From the NCBI RefSeq assembly GCF_000737515.1, contig NZ_CP006587.1, positions 868,001-932,000 of the forward strand: DNA of 64,000 nt. The letters run 5' to 3'. Below the pieces are notes generated by a model. It did no database searches. It was not told where the DNA came from and saw only the letters and a list, made by a program, of their open reading frames with translations. Shown piece after piece: positions 62,188-64,000 of the stretch; the stretch's first letter is position 1; each line of letters opens with the position of its first letter. This stretch comes from Hymenobacter sp. APR13. GTDB taxonomy: Bacteria > Bacteroidota > Bacteroidia > Cytophagales > Hymenobacteraceae. A program made the position numbers and the translations under genes.

Positions 62188-64000
62188 CTACTGGGCCATC
62201 ATGTAGCGCTTGTACCAGTGCTGGAACACGATGAGGGCCCAGATACGGGCGTGCACGTCGCCGGGGCTGCGGGAGAACAGCTGGGTTTTGAGGGCGCGGA
62301 TGGCGTCCACATCGAACACACCTTGGGCTTCGATGAAGGCATCTGACAGCAGGTCGTCCTCGATGAGGGGGCGTAGCTCGCCGCGGAACCACTTTAGCAG
62401 CGGCACCTCGAAGCCGTGCTTGGGACGCTTATAGAGCTCCTCGGGCAGCAGCGGCCGGAAGGCGTCCTGCACGATGCGCTTCTTCATCTTCGCGTCGATT
62501 TTGCTTTCGACGGGCAGCGAGAAGGCGAAGCGCACCACGTTGGGGTCGAGGAAGGGCGGGCGCACCTCCAGGGAGTTGGCCATGCTCATCATGTCCACCT
62601 TGGCCAGCATGTCGTAGGGCAATACCAGCGTGGTGTCGGTCAGCAACACCTCGTTCAGGTCGCCGTCGGCGTGGATGTTCTCCAGGATGTCCTTGCGGCG
62701 CTTCTCGGCCAGCTTCTTGCCGACTTTGCGGCGGGAAGCAGCACTGAGTAGATTGCGCGATTCCTTCTCGGACGTGAATGAGGCCCAATCGTAATACCGG
62801 TCCTTGGGGCCGCTGAGCATGCCGCGCGAGAAGCGCTGAAACTGCCGCACGCGGTTGCCAAAGAAGCTGTTGCGCGACTTGGGCAGAATATCCCAGAGCA
62901 GGTTGAGGCCGGTTACGGCTTCGGCCTTGAAGCCGCCCTGCCGCACCTGAAACTCACCCATGTGCTTGTTATAGCCGGCAAACAGCTCGTCGGCACCGTC
63001 ACCGCTGAGGGCCACGGTGGCCTTTTCGCGGGTGCGCTTGCTGAGGATGTACACGGCCAGGGCCGAGGAGTCGGCAAAGGGCTCGTCGATGTAGTCGAGC
63101 ACATCGAAGATGTGGTCGTAGAGGTCCTGGTTGGTGAGCGAGAAGACCGTGTGGTTGGTCTTGTACTTCTCGGCTACCAGCTTGGCATACTTGGTTTCGT
63201 CGAAGAAGGGCTCATCGGCGAAGCCGATGCTGAACGTGTTCAGGTGGTCGGTGTGGCGTGTGGCTAGGGCCACCACGACGCTCGAATCGATACCGCCGCT
63301 CAGGAAAGCCCCAATCGGCACGTCGGCCACGAGGCGGCGCGCGGTGGCGTCGTCCAGCAGCTCCACCAGCTTGGTTTTCTGCTGCTCGTAGGTGGTCTTG
63401 TTTTTCTCGACGCGCTTGGCGTCGTACGGAATCTTGTACCAGCGCTTGCGCACCACTTTCTTGCCCTTGATGAACAGGTAGTGGCCGGGCAACAGCTTCT
63501 TGACGCCCTTGAAGATGGTGGCGGGTCCGGGAATGTAGTTGAGCTGCAGATACTGGCTCAGCGCCACGTAGTCCATTTTGCGCGGAATGCCCAGCGCCAG
63601 CAGCGACTTCATTTCCGAGGCAAAGAACAGCTTGTCCTCGTCGCGGTAGATCAGCACGGGCTTCTCCCCCATCCGGTCGCGGGCAATGAACAGCGAGTCC
63701 TCTTCCTTATCGTAGATGGCCAGGCCGAAAAAGCCGTTCAGCTTCTTCAGAAAGCCACGGCCTTCGGTGATGTAAAGGCGGAGAATGACTTCCGTATCGG
63801 TCTGCGAATGGAAGTGGTAGCCCTTCTTAATCAGGCGCTGGCGCAGCTCCCGGAAGTTGAATATCTCCCCGTTGAAGACGATGGTGTAGCGCCCCGACTC
63901 ATCGGTCATGGGCTGATTGCCATCGGCCGAAAGGTCGAGGATGGCCAGGCGCCGGAAGCCGAGGCCACAACGGTCGTACACGAAGTGTCCCTGCGAGTCG
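62188..64000 (-). CDS. asnB: AsnB-type glutamine-hydrolysing amidotransferase (5' end outside window)
   Basis: The reading frame is open to the window edge and codes at least 603 residues; the catalytic Cys at the extreme N-terminus lies outside. Visible: GLGFRRLAILDLS and VFNGEIFNFRELR of the glutaminase domain, GAFLSGGIDSSVVVAL (PP-loop SGGIDS) and ALSGDGADELFAGYNKHM of the synthetase domain. Proteins of this kind make asparagine, or in polysaccharide loci amidate uronic acids. Here it lies next to ugd and uxs, so a sugar-directed role is possible. Function assignment beyond amidotransferase is open. Confidence 0.9.
   Translation of the reverse strand, partial: DSQGHFVYDRCGLGFRRLAILDLSADGNQPMTDESGRYTIVFNGEIFNFRELRQRLIKKGYHFHSQTDTEVILRLYITEGRGFLKKLNGFFGLAIYDKEEDSLFIARDRMGEKPVLIYRDEDKLFFASEMKSLLALGIPRKMDYVALSQYLQLNYIPGPATIFKGVKKLLPGHYLFIKGKKVVRKRWYKIPYDAKRVEKNKTTYEQQKTKLVELLDDATARRLVADVPIGAFLSGGIDSSVVVALATRHTDHLNTFSIGFADEPFFDETKYAKLVAEKYKTNHTVFSLTNQDLYDHIFDVLDYIDEPFADSSALAVYILSKRTREKATVALSGDGADELFAGYNKHMGEFQVRQGGFKAEAVTGLNLLWDILPKSRNSFFGNRVRQFQRFSRGMLSGPKDRYYDWASFTSEKESRNLLSAASRRKVGKKLAEKRRKDILENIHADGDLNEVLLTDTTLVLPYDMLAKVDMMSMANSLEVRPPFLDPNVVRFAFSLPVESKIDAKMKKRIVQDAFRPLLPEELYKRPKHGFEVPLLKWFRGELRPLIEDDLLSDAFIEAQGVFDVDAIRALKTQLFSRSPGDVHARIWALIVFQHWYKRYMMAQ

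Overview
The window reads as chromosome of a high-GC Bacteroidota, most likely Hymenobacter or a close relative (Cytophagales). Reasons: bacillithiol synthase BshA, an rhomboid with a Bacteroidota-type C-terminal tail, the Obg/Adk/Hpt neighbourhood, TAnnTTTG-type -7 promoter boxes in front of several genes, and many intergenic palindromes of the kind scattered through such genomes. No rRNA, tRNA, CRISPR array, transposase or phage gene was seen. The genus is an inference; I had no database.

Region 1 (1-31 kb) is mostly housekeeping. It holds tilS, mdh, a secreted tandem retropepsin-like protein, two adjacent rhomboid proteases downstream of mutL, a secreted GH3/serine-hydrolase fusion, bshA, a HAD deoxyribonucleotidase, an A-type Fe-S protein, a short operon with a class II cyclic-nucleotide phosphodiesterase and a GNAT enzyme, a ChaN-like protein, an ABC-2 exporter pair, an ECF sigma factor coupled to a four-helix membrane protein, dnaJ, grpE, obgE, adk, hpt and a membrane pyrophosphatase. 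Its intergenic gaps are filled with palindromic repeats of about 50-170 bp, several of which fall into two recognisable families.

Region 2 (31-36 kb) is a transition: an acyltransferase-3 gene with an unresolved start (probable frameshift), an M42-like aminopeptidase, a secreted repeat protein, and an AT-rich multi-span membrane protein that may be a Wzy-type polymerase.

Region 3 (36-64 kb, all on the minus strand) is a large surface-polysaccharide locus. It carries about eleven glycosyltransferases, a Wzx-type flippase, a STELLO-family protein, WbqC, and nucleotide-sugar enzymes: Ugd and Uxs (UDP-GlcA to UDP-Xyl), Gmd and Fcl (GDP-L-Fuc), FdtA-like ketoisomerase plus FdtB-like transaminase plus WecD-like acyltransferase (a dTDP-3-amino sugar route), and WecE-like transaminase plus PglD/NeuD-like acyltransferase (a 4-amino sugar route). 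An AsnB-type amidotransferase runs off the right edge. Internal hairpin terminators and -7 boxes divide the locus into several transcription units. Initial sugar transferase, RmlA/RmlB and export/length-control genes are not in the window and would be expected outside it. Repeats typical of region 1 are nearly absent here and several genes are AT-rich, which fits a locus with a different history.
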